Below, piece after piece: positions 34,110-46,641 of a DNA stretch of 64,000 nt. Both the position numbers and the translations under genes were made by a program. The stretch is from NCBI RefSeq assembly GCF_905475465.1, contig NC_062238.1, forward strand, positions 10,633,368-10,697,367, given 5' to 3'. The stretch's first letter is position 1. Every line of letters begins with the position of its first letter. Origin of the DNA: Pieris napi (Eukaryota; Arthropoda; Insecta; Lepidoptera; Pieridae). Below the pieces are notes generated by a model, which saw only the letters and a list, made by a program, of their open reading frames with translations, was not told the DNA's origin and did not search any database.

Positions 34110-34500
34110 AGCCCATTTTTTTATTTAATTTATTTATATACAATTGACATTATTTAATGAAAGGGTGGGCAACTCGCGGCCTTAGAGATCTCTTCCAGAC
34201 AACCACTGTGGAAAAAAATTAAATTAGTGAAAAAGTGCAAAAATACATAATACATATAGTTATTTAGACAAAACTAAAACAGTTACAAAAACTAAACTGA
34301 AAAAGGACACATGAAAAGTAAAAAGTGCACTTGAATCACATAATTTGAGATCAATCACACTCTCATCACTCTCACACACTCACATCAGTTAGTACGAAAG
34401 TTAGGGATACGATGTGGACAGGTAATGTTTGTACAGTAGAGATTTAAAGGAAGATAGAGAAGGAGTTAAGTGAATAGGGACGGAAAGAAAACTTACTGCA
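34110..34500 (-). mobile_element. LINE-C 3' end, decayed
   Basis: Antisense copy: CGCGGCCTTAGAGATCTCTT, CAGACAACCACTGTGG, CAGTTAGTACGAAAGTTAGG and AGGAAGATAGAGAAGGAGTT, collinear with 47480-47760. Confidence 0.7.
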
Positions 34501-36679
34501 GATTTATTACACTGATTTATTTTTAATGCATTAATACTAAAAATACATACCAATTATTTTCATCGTTCTGCCGCCAATTACCAATTCCCAGTTTATCGAT
34601 TTATAATATGGTAAAACGTTTGCCGGGTCACCTAATTATCATAAAAAATCTTTGATCCCATAAGCTCAGGTCTTTTACAATGATTACAGAAGCAATATAC
34701 CAGTCCTGGTAGTCGGCTAGACCAAAGGTTAGGTTTTTGTATCAAAATGTGTCTCAATAAATTATAACTTTAATTTTTTATATTCAATAGACTATAAAAA
34801 TAACACCTGGATAAAAATAACAGTTTTCATTAACTATTTTGAATAATAATATGCTCTGTTTTTAATAAGACAGTAGAAAATCGCAATCTCAAGAATCATT
34901 ATAAAAACAATATAACGTCATATTTCAAACAAATTACGAAATAACTTCAAACAAAATTGTGTCATTTACACTTAAACGACCAGAATGTGACCATAATAGG
35001 AAAATTCGTGGAAAATTATTGTTTTGGAACAACAATGGCTGCAGACAATGTGCGTCCCCAACGAACAAAATAAGCTTTTTTGGAAGCTATAAACTACCTG
35101 TTTTGGTTCATTAATCTTTTTGTGCGAATATTTAAATTACATTTAAGCACGCTTTTATATTAAGATTATATGTCTAAGACATACCAGATGTTGCATCGTC
35201 TTTCTTCAAGGGTTCTATGAAAACCCTGCAATTATTTTGACACAGCAAAAGTTTACTTAAGAAACTAAATATCTTTTACTAATTACATATTTATCAAAAT
35301 CTACTACTATAATGCTTGACAATTTCAAAGAATCAATCGAAATAACGAATTTTCAAAGAATAATAATATAACCTTCGTAGTAAAAGCGATCTTTTTTAAA
35401 AAAAAACCCTTCATAGTTATATTATAATCTGAAATTCGATAGTACAAAAAGTCAGCTATTCCAATATTGAATAAAGCGAATGAAAAAAAGAAGTGTTTTG
35501 ATTACAATAATTTCGATAAATTTAATTGGATATTGCGAACACAGCAAGAATATCAAAATCAAAAAAACTTTCATTCGTACAACATGGTGGCGCCATCTAG
35601 TAGCCACCAGGAAAACTACTACTTAGACTTTTAAATTTGTTTCAATACTCCGCATTTCATAATACAAATACAGCATTTGTGAAAATTAATAAATCCTTTT
35701 CCGTAAACATCTGACGCTTTCAAAGTAAGCGTTGGATTTATTGGCAATAAAAATTATGCTTCATCAGCACTTCTGTTGCACGATCATTAAATCGGTACGC
35801 TAGCAATGCTTTGGCTCAGTTGGTAAAGCATTTTATTAATTGCTTAAATATCGTCCTTGCTTCTACACCCGGATATAAGAAATGAATACACATCGTGTAT
35901 AAAATTTGGGACGTTTCTACACTTAATTTAGGTCTACATAAAACTAATAAAAATATTGACTATCAATCAATATTTATTTTATGTATAGTGTTGGCGTAGC
36001 GTAAAAATAAAAAGATGCACTTATTAGCTGTTTACAGCCTTATGTTTCACATATATTAGATATCAAAGTATACCAAAAAATTTAGTCTTCTAAGCGAAGA
36101 TCGATTAAAACACATGCACTTCACATTTACTTAATTATATATTTCCTATACCTAAGTGTATGTAAAAATACATAAATAGTCAAACTTCTTTGTCAAATAT
36201 CGGTCTCCATCGATTCTCTGCAACACGTAGCAATGCTACGGAATTTCATTTGTATGCATGCAACAGATTGGACTTTGTACCCATTCTACGATAGGATTTG
36301 GAACGTGTTATTTAAAATCATTGATAACATATAGCCCAAACGAATTGTAGAATATATAGTATCTATATGAAGCCGAAGAATCTTGCAATAAAAAAAATTG
36401 TTGCATAGTCTCATGCATTTAAATTTTTAAACATTTAAAATGTTTAAATGTCAACGTCAAAAAGAAATATTCTATAATTTCTATTGCAGATGAGCCTTGG
36501 GTTCTTGGATGTATGAAAAATAAACATGATTATACGTAACTACTGTTACCAATCAAAAACCATACTAAGCTAATGATGTGCTCGGGTGACCTTCAAAGAA
36601 CCCTTTTTTAACGATATATATTATCTAACACACTGATAATTTTATACATAGATCCTTGCAAGCGTCTTATAATCCTTTA
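34501..36679. other. AT-rich stretch, nothing recognised
   Basis: No supported gene. A tRNA-like A box at about 35810 lacks the rest of a tRNA. Confidence 0.4.
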
Positions 36680-36850
36680 ACAGCTGTGTATCGCTCAGCT
36701 GGCCACAGTAATCGCATGATGCACTGCATCTCGGTTGCCGCGCCATTGCCTGCCACTATTTTCCGCCAGACGTAACAACACGCCCCACTGCCCCGCTCGG
36801 GGACATTGTACATAGCTTTGATTGAATGTATGCAGCGGATGGCTCATTGA
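36680..36850. other. GC-rich island, function unknown
   Basis: CATCTCGGTTGCCGCGCCAT, CCGCCAGACGTAACAACACG and CCCACTGCCCCGCTCGGGG stand out from AT-rich flanks. Each strand has one open frame of about 37-50 codons with no recognisable domain. It could be a non-coding exon, a promoter or a conserved control element. Confidence 0.3.
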
Positions 36851-37560
36851 ATCACTGGGTCAATTTAACCTTCTTTTATTTTAAAAATTGAACATTTTCT
36901 GACATAGTACTATTTATTATGTACACCTAAGATGTATATCTATGTTATGTACACCTATACTCGCCAGCCAGCAATATAATTTTTTTTTATAATTTTATGC
37001 TCATTCAGTTTACATTGATTCAGTCGTTGGTGAAGTTTATTGGTCTTTGGGTTAGAAAAAAATATTTCGATTTTCAATATTGTTTCTACCAGACTTGATT
37101 TACCAAAAATAAATCATGATGGGTAAAATAAAACTACAACTAAAACTAGTACATAATCAAAAACATGGGCTATATATTCATTATGCTTACTATTTGTGTT
37201 TTCTGTATCAGTGCGTACGCAGTCGCGCAGACATCTTACCTAATTTATATCTTAATTAATACACAACAGAGCCTATGGGCACGGCTCTTTTGATAATTTA
37301 CGTGACTAGATATTTACTGTATCGATCTTTCCTAGGAAATCACAGATCACCTTGATGTACTATTAAAAATAGACTCGAAAACCCATATCACTAACAGAAA
37401 TATTTGGTTACATTCGTAAAAAGATTTCCATATTTATTACACGGAACTATAAATATCCCGAAAAATGTCGTGCGTAAATGAAATTCCGGTAATAATTTAC
37501 TGGGAGAGTGGACTAAATACATGCTTAATCTGGAACATATATTGAATGAAATATATATTA

Positions 37561-37955
37561 CTAGCAGACCGGCCAAGCGTTGCTGTGGCTAAGGTTTTTG
37601 TTATATTACATAGTAGCAAACTATTCAAGGGAAACGGTAGGAGAACACCAGTCATGGGGACCACCATGCTTTTTTGGTGGTTATGCCATTAAATTGTAGC
37701 TTATGTGAAACATTGGTACTTTCAACACAGCGCCATCTGTTAGAATTGTGACTACTAAATAATAAACAAATATTTTGCAACAAAATAATATTGCGGGTAT
37801 ATATTGAGATGTAAGCTATATCTTTTAAGTTAGACTGCACATGTTGACTGTTAGATCAAACTGCACACGGTGTGAAAATTTGATTGATATCGGTTTGGTA
37901 GTTTAGGAGTCCAAAGCGGACAAACAACGTTACACGTAATTTATATATATTAAGA
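37561..37955 (-). mobile_element. Non-autonomous Helitron
   Basis: On the minus strand it starts A|TCTTAATATATATAAATTAC with the head block GTTGTTTGTCCGCTTTGGAC and ends CGGTCTGCTAG|T. 395 bp, with no helicase sequence. Confidence 0.7.
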
Positions 37956-38404
37956 TTATACTCAAATTCAATCTATATTTTCGAAACTAAGATAAATTTA
38001 ATATTTTAAGTCTTCTTTTGTTTAATTTAATTGAGTGACTTAATATATTATTTATGTATATATTTAGTGTGAGCGTTATCCTACTAGACTCTTCATTGTC
38101 TAAAGAACTGTTAAGTTTAATTCTAAGTTTTATTCGTATGAAACGCTAATGCATTTAAAAGAAAACAAATATATTTTTGAATAAAACTGAAATAAATCGA
38201 TACCGATTGAAACGAGCACATCCTCGTTCGTATAAAAACCTGTGATACTACTACTAAATAAGTAATCTAAATTCCTAGAGTGCATAGATTTACTGGCACA
38301 TGGGTGCAAAGCTGTCGGATTACTCTATACTCTAGTGTCAGAGTACTCACTAATCGGTTTAACCTTATACAGACAAACTATATAGATCATTCTCTTATTA
38401 ATAA

Positions 38405-38640
38405 TATGTTTTTTTTTCCTTTGGAGTAGAGACTCTTAGGCCCTTGACTTCAAGCGCACAGAAGCTAATTAAAGATTTAAGTTGACAACTGGTCCTGGTG
38501 ACCCCAGAGCTGCTGGTAAATTTGTTTTAATTCTCTATTTATTAATTTTCAAATACTATTACTATGTCGATTAATAATTGTAAATACTGTATATTTGTGT
38601 ATTGGAAATAAACATCATTTATTATAGATTAACAAATATT
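38405..38640 (+). mobile_element. LINE-F-like 3' end, strongly decayed
   Basis: Pieces GACTCTTAGGCCCTTGACTT and AACTGGTCCTGGTGACCCCA resemble the LGPW...TGDPRAG region of LINE-F. A tail TGTATTGGAAATAAACATC follows. Confidence 0.4.
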
Positions 38641-39254
38641 TACCATTAATAATTTTTAGTGTAATAATTTTTATTGTAATATATAATTTTTGCTTCAGGA
38701 TTACGAAAAAAATATTGAACTCTAATTATGCTGTTACAATAAAATTTGTTTTTGTTTATTATTATTATACATACTTATATTTTGTGTATAATTATGACGA
38801 AGCTTACTGTATATTTTATGTTAAATCGAAACGTATATTAAAGTTTTATATATAATATTCAATTGTGGTTAGCAAATGAAACCGTAAAGAGGAATATACA
38901 GTCTGAGTTTAATTGGAGCTGAAATTCGAAATATATACGTTTTGATAAGTTTAAATAAGCCCTGCCGTTTCAATTGGTAATAAAAGGACTTCCTTTCCCT
39001 ACCTACCCCGGGTCACAAATTACTTTTAATAACAACATCTATTTGATAACACGTACGCCTAACATGTGTAAATAAAATACAAAATATCGGAGCTCAAGTT
39101 ACCTTGTCTTTAGTGCTAAATAGTGATAAGTGAAAAAATGGAACACAAGAGTGTTTTCAAATTAATAGAGACTGTAAGTAGTGTTATACACTTTCTTATG
39201 TTAAATATCCCTAATCCGTTAAAATACTTTTGTAATACTCGCGAATAATCAATG

Positions 39255-39618
39255 AATCTTACAAACTTTTATTCTTTATTAAACATTTTGGTGAAAGACT
39301 TAAAGATATTCCCGTACGCTGCAGGGTCCGTCTGGAAATGCCCAATTGCGTGGCACGTCGCCTCGTTGATGTTTCTGGACACTCTTCCACATCTTCGCGC
39401 ACCGCATCGATATTTTCAGCTGAACGGCCTGTTCTTAGTCTCCCAGGCTTAGGTCTATCCAATGTTGAGCCAGTTGCTTCAAGGCGTGTGGCAAAGCGTC
39501 GGACTGTGCGACCAATCCGTGCCGGACGGTGGGGAAATCGTCGACGAAATTCACGTTGACTATCATATAAAAAAAATAAACAAAATTTCTTCAGTGCCAG
39601 TACTTTTGCGCCACCCAG
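39255..39618 (-). pseudogene. Truncated mariner/Tc1-type transposase with terminal repeat
   Basis: The minus strand begins after a TA (39619-39620) with CTGGGTGGCGCAAAAGTACT, the same terminal repeat as the MITE at 18300-18493. A plus-less open frame follows: RRRFPHRPARIGRTVRRFAT, then RLEATGSTLDRPKPGRLRTG, RSAENIDAVREDVEE and RRRATQLGISRRTLQR. This is the N-terminal helix-turn-helix region, with its GRPRTG-like linker, of a Tc1/mariner-related transposase (DUF4817-type N-terminus, family knowledge). The catalytic domain and the second terminal repeat are missing; coding breaks off near 39310. It is therefore a dead relative of the parent of the MITE. Confidence 0.8.
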
Positions 39619-39789
39619 TATATCTGTACTATAACTTAATAGATAATATTTATAATAAATAAACTAAATAAACAAATTAAAAAAGCCTTTTATTTCTTGA
39701 AAAATCAAAATAAACTTAATCCTATTATATTTAAATAAATAAATGACACAGTTTTTTAACTATTTTTTATCCATATACCTATTCTAATT

Positions 39790-40020
39790 AGTTTGCTAGA
39801 ACCCCTGCGCAGGTTAAGCCCCAAGGATCTCCAGGTATCTCCGTCATGGCAAGCTGAATCCGGCTCGAGCCAGCCGATTTGATAATGTCATCCGCCCATC
39901 TCGTAAGCAGTCTTCCTCTATATTCCTCTCCCAATAGGGCCTTCCCAGCGGGGCGCCCTTAGGATCTATCGATCTTCTGACGGTCTTGCTCATGCCCTGC
40001 TCATCTCCATTTAAGCTTTA
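39790..40020 (-). pseudogene. LINE C-terminal remnant (WADD family)
   Basis: The minus strand reads GEEYRGRLLTRWADDIIKSA, then GSSRIQLAMTEIPGDPWGLT. Upstream frames are interrupted. Same architecture as 30640-30995, more diverged. Confidence 0.65.
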
Positions 40021-40615
40021 GAGCATAGTTTGTGGCTCACTACTGGATATATATAATAGAATAATAAAAAAATACAAAAAGTACCTACTAAGATGACGTA
40101 TCTCCCTCGGTGCTGTGTTACAGTAGGAAAGCGTGTAGGAAACGAACCACCAAAAATACACACTACAATACAAATACAAATCAAAATAAGTAAAATTACT
40201 CATGAAACTAAACTGAATAACCATTATAATTTGACATAATCTTAGCTAAAAGATGTTGTAATGTTACCCCATTTTAAATTCTATTAATATTACTTACCTA
40301 CTATCGGGATTGAAATTCACTTAAGATAAATTGAGTTGTATGCTTGTGCTACCGGCCCAGCTTTAAGAAAGTAACATAGTGAAGTTTAATTAAATGTAAA
40401 CAAAATGCAGCAAAGAGCCTCTGAAAGGAATACTCATTTAATTTTATCATAGTGGATCTCATGTTCTGACGATCAAGTAGGTATATTTATAGAGAAGTGT
40501 ATTCCACATGGACTTTGCACTCTTAAAAAAATTGTATCCTTGCTTAGACTAAGGACCTTCCCTCAGAGAGAGAGAAAGAGAGAACAGAGTTCATAGTAGA
40601 GTTAATGACCCAACG

Positions 40616-41283
40616 CTGGCCATGGACAGCATGTTGCAGTCGTTACCAACTGCTCTAGAGCGGTCGCGTTGAAGTCGTACACGACAGCAACACGACCGCA
40701 TAATGCAGTCGACTACAACTGCTAGGAGCAGTTTAATCGACCGCAAAATAATACTGATGCGAGGTCATTTACAAGATTGATTTCGATGAAGAAACACTGC
40801 TTCTTGTACTACTATTACGCAAGCGTAGAAGACACCGTAGTATGTGGGTGCGTCCAATACCACAATCAAGAGAACAGCATGGAATATTTCATTTTGTATC
40901 CCCAGCCGAGGAAAGACACTAAAAGTTTTCAACTACTTTACAATGTCCGTGGTTTCAATTGATGAATTAGTTAGCATTTTAAGCCATTAAATACAACGGA
41001 CAGATTCCAAAATGAGGAAGGTATATGTAATCAGCAGGGAGGAAATGGCGCGCGGTCGTCAGCAACCGCTTGTAGCAGTCCGTGTATGGTGGGTCCGGCA
41101 GCTCTAAGTTGTCGACCGCACGGCGAAACTCGACCGCAGAGCGACTGCTCCGACCGCTCAGGAACTGCTCGAGCGGTCCGTGTATTGCGGATATGAATTT
41201 AGTATGAAAACTGCAGATCGCCGTGGGCGACCGCTCTAGAGCAGTTGGTCTCGGCTGCAACATGCGGTCCGTCTATGGCCAGC
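40616..41283 (+). mobile_element. PIF/Harbinger-like relic with transposase N-terminal fragment
   Basis: Inverted ends: CGCTGGCCATGGACAGCATG at the left and CGGTCCGTCTATGGCCAGCG at the right, continued by CCAACTGCTCTAGAGCGGTC at the left and its complement at 41230. Flanks CAA/TAA could be a mutated 3-bp TAA duplication. CGGTCCGTGTA-type motifs recur in the right half. Inside, an ATG at 40786 opens a 58-codon frame with HNQENSMEYFILYPQPRKDT followed by KSFQLLYN. This resembles the HGEFHHLYPELREDxxKFxxYFRM region ahead of the catalytic domain of Harbinger transposases (family knowledge). The catalytic part is lost. Confidence 0.65.
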
Positions 41284-41570
41284 GTAACCCTAGCTAGTTT
41301 ACTAACAAGCGATTAAGTTTGTACGCGCACTAAAGAACATCCAAGTAGAATGGTAAACAATACCTTATATTCATGCGTCTAACCATATTTTGCTGGAAAC
41401 TATGTAGCTGGAAAGACCTGGAGTGAAATTGAAAAATTTCGAAGCACAGATTGGTGTACAATTGTGGATGCCCTCTGCCCTAACACAAAATTAAAACATA
41501 TATATTAACTATTAGAATCGCGTAGAAACCTTATTCTATGCAGAGGCTTTGTTTTCATTGAATATGAGTT

Positions 41571-43145
41571 ATGGTAGGGGAGCCCAAGAGGGGATTTCGG
41601 GATTTACTAAGGCGCGGCAGATTAATATATAGGGGGATACCTTGTACCCGGTTAAGTACCTCCACAAAATATGAGGCCCATATATAAGGCCGCCCGTGAA
41701 GGAGACAGGATCAGATTAGTAAAAAAAAATTGACCATCAGAAATTCCCGAGCGCGTCAGATTAAGGTAGGGTGAGTTAATTACATCCTAAAAATGCTATA
41801 TTCCACTAATCTGACAATTTGAAAGTGACGTAAAAAAAGGGGAGGGCAACAAAGTTGTAAAAAAAAACGTCATCTCGACATTCTCGAGCGTAGCTAATTT
41901 TTTTTTATTTTGAAGGAAATAATTCAAGAATAATAATAAATATATAATCTGACGATTTCCGCAAGCCGAAATAACAAAAATTCGTCGATAAAGTTAAATG
42001 CGTGCAGCTGCGTGATGCCTACATTTCCTTAAACCGATCGGAATCTACTAAACGGCGTTCTAAATATTTCCCTCAAAATTACATTTCCTGTGAATTTGAA
42101 CCGGTTCGGACCGATAGATTTTGAGAAATCTCAAAAAAATTAGATTATTTTTTTTAAAGTGGTTTCTGTATCGATCAACTTCAAAAACTAATCCGCCTTT
42201 GAGCTTGAAAAACCACATCGATCGCCATCAAGCTGGTCAAAAGCGGCTGATTCGTTCGAGAGATATCGTGAACGAAAGAAACCCGAAAAAGTGTTTTTTC
42301 GGGATTACTCCGAAATTTGTGGTTCGATCAATTAAAATTGCAAAACTACTTATGATGATGATAAGACTGCGTCGAATGCCGCCAACCGCGTGAAAATTGC
42401 TTGATCCATTCAAAAGTTATTGCGGTTTGAAAATTCCAAACATAGTGTTCTATGAAACTACTATCAGACTTTCGAGCTGGGAGAGCTCAAATGCATAAAA
42501 ATATTATTTCTTTGAACTCAGCGAGCTCAAAATATCAATTTTAAGCGCCCAGGAATGGAATTAGCGGGAAGTTGCAGGGATGGCCCTTTAGGTGAACCGT
42601 TTTTCTAAATTTTTGTGGTCAGATCAGGCGAATCCCTCTAGATAATCGTCAGATTATGAGACAGTACGTTTAGAACATAAAGATGAACCACATATATCTT
42701 AATCTGACACGCTTGAGTATTTCAAAATTGCGAATTTTTTTGCAAATTATGAAAATGGCCGTGGGTTTGCGTCCCATCCAAATTTTTTCTTTTTTTGGTG
42801 CACTTAACACTCCCTTAGAAAATCTGACGCGCTCGATAATTTTTATTTTTTTTTCATTTTCAACCCTTAAATACAACCACCCGCATCATGCAAACGATCA
42901 GATTAACATACGTACATTATTAAAAATACGTAGGGCATTGATGATATCAATATCTGACGCGCTCGAGGATGTCCATGCAACAGTTTTTTTTTACGTATTT
43001 AATAATCTATAGCCGCTTCCCCCACCTATGAAAAGGTATATATCTTATAACATTTTTTTCTTCTTATTATCTAAGCTTTGCATCCCAATAGGTCTCTACG
43101 ACGCTCGAGTAAATCCCCATTTAGCATCGTGGCCTCCCCTACCAT
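41571..43145. mobile_element. Unclassified 1.6-kb element with terminal inverted repeats and a scattered motif
   Basis: The ends are inverted repeats: ATGGTAGGGGAGCCCAAGAG, then GGATTTACT, at the left; AGTAAATCCCCATTTAGCAT, then GGCCTCCCCTACCAT, at the right. A motif close to AATCTGACGCGCTCGA recurs in both orientations inside: antisense near 41611, 41747 and 42645; sense near 41808, 41946, 42699, 42820 and 42950; and a last ACGCTCGAG at 43101. No transposase is recognisable; open frames at 42670-43012 on both strands have no domain. Flanks read GTT and TAA, so the target duplication is unclear. Confidence 0.65.
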
Positions 43146-43594
43146 TAAGTGTAGTGCCAACTGCTTTACAAAATATATTAATTAAATAGATGTCAATAAA
43201 TACAGTTATTACATCATTATTCATCAAAAAGTAAAAAAGAAACCTATTTCAGCACCTCGTAAAACTCGGGTAAACAAAAATCTTTATATTGCAAGAACAG
43301 AGCACTGAAAATTTTACGATTGTCATAGAAAATTTTGGTAAAATATTTACGGATCCACACCAAATTTTTATCACACATAATATTTGCGGGTACTTATGAC
43401 ACTGCTTTTCTAAAGTATCCGGTGCAAATTGAATAGTAAACCGTGTAGCATATACATATAAAAATAAAAAATTTGGCACATTTCATTGTGATTGGTCTTA
43501 CAAAATATTTCGTTATGATATCATTTTATAAAGGTTCTCTTTCGCTAATTAGACAGGATGGCGATGCGGGAAGTGGAATCGGAACGTTGCTATC

Positions 43595-43675
43595 TTTGTA
43601 AATATATGCACTACTTGTACGGTGAAGAAAAACAAACTGACGAAACCGGCATGCTCTAACCAAAAAAATACAGCA
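43595..43675 (+). mobile_element. SINE family 1 fragment
   Basis: TTGTACGGTGAAGAAAAACA and GACGAAACCGGCATGCTCTA match the middle of the family. Confidence 0.5.
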
Positions 43676-43679
43676 TCTT

Positions 43680-44065
43680 CTTCTTCTATAGTGCTATCTC
43701 CTTTTGAATCTTGGCGATCATTATGCCTACTTTAATTTTGGATGCCTCTCTTCTAAACAATGACTTGGTGCTTTTACCAAACCATAGTCTAAGATTCTTC
43801 GACCAAGACGTGCGTCTGCGGCCAGGTCTCTTTACCTGCCACTTCGCTTTAAATGGTTAGTTAAAGGAGTTCGTATTTATTGTGTTACGTAAGACGTGTG
43901 CGAAACACTCAAGTTTTATTTTCTTAAACGTCATGAGCACTTCTTTGTTCTTCTGCATTCTGTCTAGCACAGTTGTATTTCGAATGCGGTCTGTCCAAGA
44001 TATTTTAACACAGATCTTGAAAGCTTCCAGTTTTTTGGGAAGCACAATGTGTGCTCTAAGTTGTA
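43680..44065 (-). pseudogene. LINE-E reverse-transcriptase C-terminal remnant
   Basis: The minus strand reads KISWTDRIRNTTVLDRMQK, KKIKLECFAHVLRN, then after a shift KRPGRRRTSWSKNLRLWFGK and SLFRREASKIKVGIMIAKIQ. W-TDR-RN, F-HV-RN, GRRR-SW-KNLR-WF is the classic ending of a group of insect LINE polyproteins (family knowledge). A stop and frame changes show it is dead. Confidence 0.8.
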
Positions 44066-44105
44066 CATTTCTGCTTGTCAGAAAGTACTTTTTTTTGTTT
44101 TGAAA

Positions 44106-45044
44106 AGGCGTTTTTCAATTATACCGCGAATATTTATAATAATATAGAAATCAATTACACAGATACACAAATATATTATCAGCTATCAGATATACATTAA
44201 AATTTAGGAACTTTCTACACACTAAATAAATATTTTAATGTAATATATTACCATAGAAGACGTAAGTAATTGTTATCGTATATCATTTCGTATAAACCAT
44301 TTTATTACTATCCCAACAATATAGAACATTAGAAAATGTGGAAAATATTCTCTCACTGTTATACCGTTGAGATTTTGTCCGACCCGAATTTAATAAGGGC
44401 TTAACCCGTCTTTACTTGAAGAAGGTAACTTTAACAATAATATGGACCGCAATTGTATACTAGTAAAAATGTTTGAAATACGATTTAGTCAGATACGTAT
44501 AAAGATAATATTCTGTGAATAACTACGGTTTCTCTTATAGTAGATGTAGAAACAATAGAATGGTTTACAACAGTCCAGTAATAAAGATAATTTTAGAATT
44601 GAATTATTTATTTCATTAACGAGAATTGCAAAAATATATAATCATTAAAAAGTGGTCATGTAGGCTGTGTTAGACATGGTTTTTAATTGAATTTATTGTT
44701 TATGATTAATCTGAACAGAGTCCAAACAAAACTTTTCACAATTGCTGAATATAAAATAAATAAAATGTAGATAGTAGGTGTATGATTATATAGCTTTAAA
44801 TGTGGAATTCGGATAAAAAATTACATAGCTAAAATTTATAGTTGCAATATTTGTAAATATGTGAGCACTATCTACATAATAATTTAGTTATCTGCTACAA
44901 TTTTTTTTTTAACACCATGTGCCTATTTTATTTCAGTATAGAAGTTTTTTTGTTCTAGATACATGGTATTCACATATACCACATCAATGTATGCAAAATA
45001 TTGCACAAACTATTTTAAAGATTAAGTATGGAGTTTCTTGCCCA
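44106..45044. other. AT-rich stretch, nothing recognised
   Basis: No supported gene or repeat. Confidence 0.4.
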
Positions 45045-45170
45045 TACTCCTCCATAAGAAAGTACGTTTTGACATCTAGTCATTTTTTTTTTAAATTTTA
45101 ACTTGTAATTTAGACTTTCAAAAGTGCCGTTTTAATAGGCCTAATTGAAATAAATGATTTGATTTGACTC
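45045..45170 (+). mobile_element. LINE-H 3' tail, copy 1
   Basis: AATTTAGACTTTCAAAAGTG, ATAGGCCTAATTGAAATAAA and a degenerate (TTTGAT)n-like end. A typical polyadenylation signal plus simple-repeat LINE terminus. Confidence 0.6.
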
Positions 45171-45281
45171 GACTTGCATTATATACATTTAATATACATT
45201 GTTGCCCTTACTATTTACCATCTTCTTAAGCTTTACAGGACATGTTGTTCGGAGATTGCCTGGTATCCCTTTCATCATTTT

Positions 45282-45360
45282 TTTTAAATATTTTTAATTT
45301 GTTGTTTAGACTTTTAAAACTGCTGTTTAGGCCTAATTGAAATAAATGACTTTGACTGAG
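45282..45360 (+). mobile_element. LINE-H 3' tail, copy 2
   Basis: GTTTAGACTTTTAAAACTGC, TTAGGCCTAATTGAAATAAA and TGACTTTGACTGAG. Collinear with the copy about 235 bp to the left. Confidence 0.6.
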
Positions 45361-46403
45361 CTAAAATCTAAATACTACAATGCTTCGGCTCGACTTGTAA
45401 TAATAATTATTTCTGATTACAAGAAAGATCACCTTCACACTAAAAGGAAACAATCATAACAGACATTCATAATACTATTGTATAATATATATGATAAGAC
45501 GTACAACGAAATCTTTATACACTGAATAAAATACATATCTTGAAAATTTGAGGTCACAGGTAAAATCCCACGGGATGCTTTTGATGTTGGACAAAACAGA
45601 CCAATTTGCAGGATCTGTCGCTGTCACCCTGAAACGAATGATATTCTGCACGTATAAACAAGATTCTGGGAATTCTAAGAGGATCAAAGTGAAAAAGTTT
45701 GTTTTATTATAGTCGTAACTTAATACTAATACAATAGAAAACTTATTAATATAAAAATTAAAATAATATAAACAATACAAGAAAACATAAAACCTTTTTA
45801 TAACAAACATTCTATTTACAAAATATTAATTTTACATCAAGTTACACAGATATAATTTGTATTTAGAATTTTCTTAACCTACAAAGTAATAATTAAAAAG
45901 AAAATTTAAAAAAAAATTAAAAGTTTGGTCCCTTGCAGTGTACCTTTAACGCTGGCAGCATTTCCTCGCTGTATAGCGATACTTATTCGTTGAGTAACAA
46001 ATTATAAATAATGCAATCCTTGTGAATTCAGCCAGTGCAACTAAATATATCCGTCTCACAATAGTATTGTGGGTGCGCAAGACACGCGTTACTGTAATTT
46101 TGGCGTGAGTTAATTTGTAATTTGTTATTGATAATTGCGACCGCTTACCACGCCGAGTGTGATTATTTGGCACTCGCAGCCCCAGTCTCTCCAACATTTC
46201 CGCGTTATATTATCCTACCTCTAAGGACCCTAAAAAATATAATTTATTATTGATGGTTGTTGTATAATATGTTTCATGGGTGATGAAAAGTGTAGTTGCG
46301 AAGGTGGTGAATCAAGTCTGGCTAATAAATGCTCTTTCTTTTGCTAAGTTTTCTATTGGATTCGAATAATTAAAAACATAATGTATGTTTAATTAATATC
46401 AAG
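45361..46403. other. AT-rich stretch, no supported gene
   Basis: Minus-strand frames of 111 codons (45475-45810) and 83 codons (45946-46197) lie here. The second is less AT-driven (NYKLTHAKITVTRVLRTHNT) but no family is recognised. Confidence 0.35.
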
Positions 46404-46641
46404 AACATTGGCGCTATACTATCAAGGCCTTGGCACATCGTTGATTTTTGGGTCGTGCCAATTTCCTCACGGTGTTCCCTTCACCGTACAAGCGAGTATA
46501 TTTATAGTCAAGTCAATATAAGGACATGTGTGGTTGATGTATGCAAATAGCACTCCACAGCCGTGTTTCGAACACACGACCTCAGGGTTCTGCTACGCAC
46601 GCATTGTCGAACTCTTAGTGGCTAAGCCAACATTGCTTTAG
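46404..46641 (-). mobile_element. SINE family 1, diverged
   Basis: GGCGCTATACTATCAAGGCC, TTTCCTCACGGTGTTCCCTT, CCGTGTTTCGAACACACGAC (B box region) and GCTAAGCCAACATTGCTT (head). The inner part carries extra sequence. Confidence 0.7.

Noticed and set aside
35803..35880. tRNA-like stretch with TTGGCTCAGTTGGTAAAGC
   Set aside because: The A box is good, but no proper B box, anticodon stem or acceptor stem could be found; at most a decayed tRNA relic.
40979..41263. A 94-codon minus-strand frame
   Set aside because: Covers the right inverted end of the Harbinger-like relic; GC-rich terminal sequence opens frames by chance.
42683..43012. A 109-codon plus-strand frame and an opposing 68-codon frame
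   Set aside because: They lie inside the unclassified terminal-repeat element, have AT-driven composition, span motif copies, and match no known domain.
45475..45810. A 111-codon minus-strand frame
   Set aside because: Mostly Phe/Tyr/Ile/Asn from AT-rich DNA, with no domain or splice support.
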